NCBI GenBank assembly: GCA_964527395.1
Contig: CAZGQD010000039.1
Location: 1-12,798, forward strand
DNA length: 12,798 bases
Source of the DNA: GCA-2688265 sp964527395
Lineage (GTDB): Archaea > Nanobdellota > Nanobdellia > Woesearchaeales > GW2011-AR9
Direction of reading: 5' to 3'
Shown piece after piece: positions 12,444 to 12,798 of this stretch. Position numbers and translations under genes: made by a program. A model generated the notes under the pieces. It was not told the origin of the DNA. It worked only from the letters and a program-made list of their open reading frames with translations, and did no database searches. Numbering within the stretch: position 1 is the stretch's first letter; every line of letters begins with the position of its first letter.

Positions 12444-12740
12444 TTTGAAGTATTCTTCAGTTGTTCTAAGGCTCGTATTGATTATGTTTATCCACAAAAT
12501 ATATCTGAATGTTTTGCTGAATTGGAGGAGAAAGCTAATTCTGTTATTTCTGCTGAGGCAGAGGTTAAGTGTTATGGTTCATCTTCTGATCCTGAAAGGC
12601 GTGTGTGGGAAAGTGCAGGATGGAGCTGTCCTTGTGGAGGAACTCATGTTTCTGACTTGTCTGAGATTGGAAAGATTCGATTGAAGCGAAAGAATATAGG
12701 GTCTGGGAAGGAAAGGATTGAGATATTGCTTGTTGAGTGA
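12444..12740 (+). pseudogene. C-terminal half of an AlaX-like tRNA-editing (SAD) domain
   Basis: The frame 12444-12740 translates as a continuous stretch with KARIDYVYP (an 'aRiDf' strand), a glutamate-rich helix, and WSCPCGGTHVSDLSEIG followed by IRLKRKNIGSGKERIEI. This is the tRNA-SAD domain of AlaX, AlaRS and ThrRS, which removes mischarged amino acids; the C and H of CGGTH are two of its zinc ligands. The partner HxxxH half is missing: the frame is closed by TGA at 12441, and no good start lies before TTG 12522. GTG 12436 opens a different frame whose first residues (VFDLKYSS) could belong to it after a frameshift. So it is a truncated or frame-shifted gene, or a short stand-alone domain. 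Placing it as a remnant is inference. Confidence 0.6.
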
Positions 12741-12773
12741 GTGGGCGCTGTCCTAAATCATAAGTGAAGAAAC

Positions 12774-12798
12774 CCCAAAGCTAAAATATCGCTTTGGG
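12774..12798. repeat. Hairpin at the window end
   Basis: CCCAAAGC (12774-12781) pairs perfectly with GCTTTGGG (12791-12798) around a 9-nt loop. It lies 34 nt after the AlaX fragment's stop. It may be a terminator stem (the following bases are outside the window) or the start of another RNA. Confidence 0.5.

Overview
The window reads as a piece of an AT-rich archaeal genome, most likely a DPANN-type lineage such as Woesearchaeota or Pacearchaeota. The reasons are: fused AbrB-PhoU proteins of the archaeal type; TATA boxes placed 28-32 nt before start codons, so that transcripts would be leaderless; GGAGG/GGTGATC-type ribosome binding sites inside operons and a few leadered genes; a tRNA with bulge-helix-bulge (BHB) introns; and structured RNAs that stand out as GC-richer islands in an AT-rich background. 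The lineage is an inference, because no rRNA or marker tree is available here.

Layout. 1-60: GC-richer non-coding sequence, perhaps the 3' end of an RNA gene. 65-921 (+): three small unrecognised genes, the first a membrane protein. 908-1570 (-): a VTT/DedA-like membrane protein, divergent from trhO. 1677-2816 (+): trhO, a tRNA U34 hydroxylase of the rhodanese family, carrying an extra C-terminal beta-barrel like that of U32 peptidases. 2914-3225 (+): a small exported or anchored protein. 3294-5282 (+): a 662-residue protein with a probable degenerate kinase-like half. 5442-6356 (+): the first AbrB-PhoU protein. 6484-6645 (-): tRNA-Leu(UAA) with two introns, one in the T-loop. 6710-8029 (-): an APH-like kinase homologue with an altered catalytic loop. 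8073-9044 (-): the second AbrB-PhoU protein. 9045-9439: an intergenic region with three tandem hairpins. 9440-9562 (+): a possible 40-residue gene. 9616-9848: a strongly folded candidate ncRNA of about 230 nt. 9893-11701 (+): an operon of a polytopic membrane protein, a PIN nuclease and a Nudix hydrolase whose frame is broken by a 77-nt hairpin-rich insertion. 11698-12189 (-): a zinc-ribbon protein of phage-like type. 12271-12395: a second, weaker ncRNA candidate. 12444-12740 (+): the C-terminal half of an AlaX-like tRNA-editing domain. 12774-12798: a hairpin at the window edge.

How it fits together. Two AbrB-PhoU regulators, each next to a kinase-like gene, occupy 3.3-9.0 kb and may be two related regulatory pairs. 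RNA metabolism recurs (TrhO, tRNA-Leu, PIN nuclease, AlaX fragment, two or three ncRNAs). The most unusual points are the T-loop intron at position 59/60, the unidentified GC-rich ncRNA, and the 77-nt insertion in the Nudix gene, whose exact removal restores a 169-residue protein. Names rest on motif recognition by eye; no database search or folding program was run.
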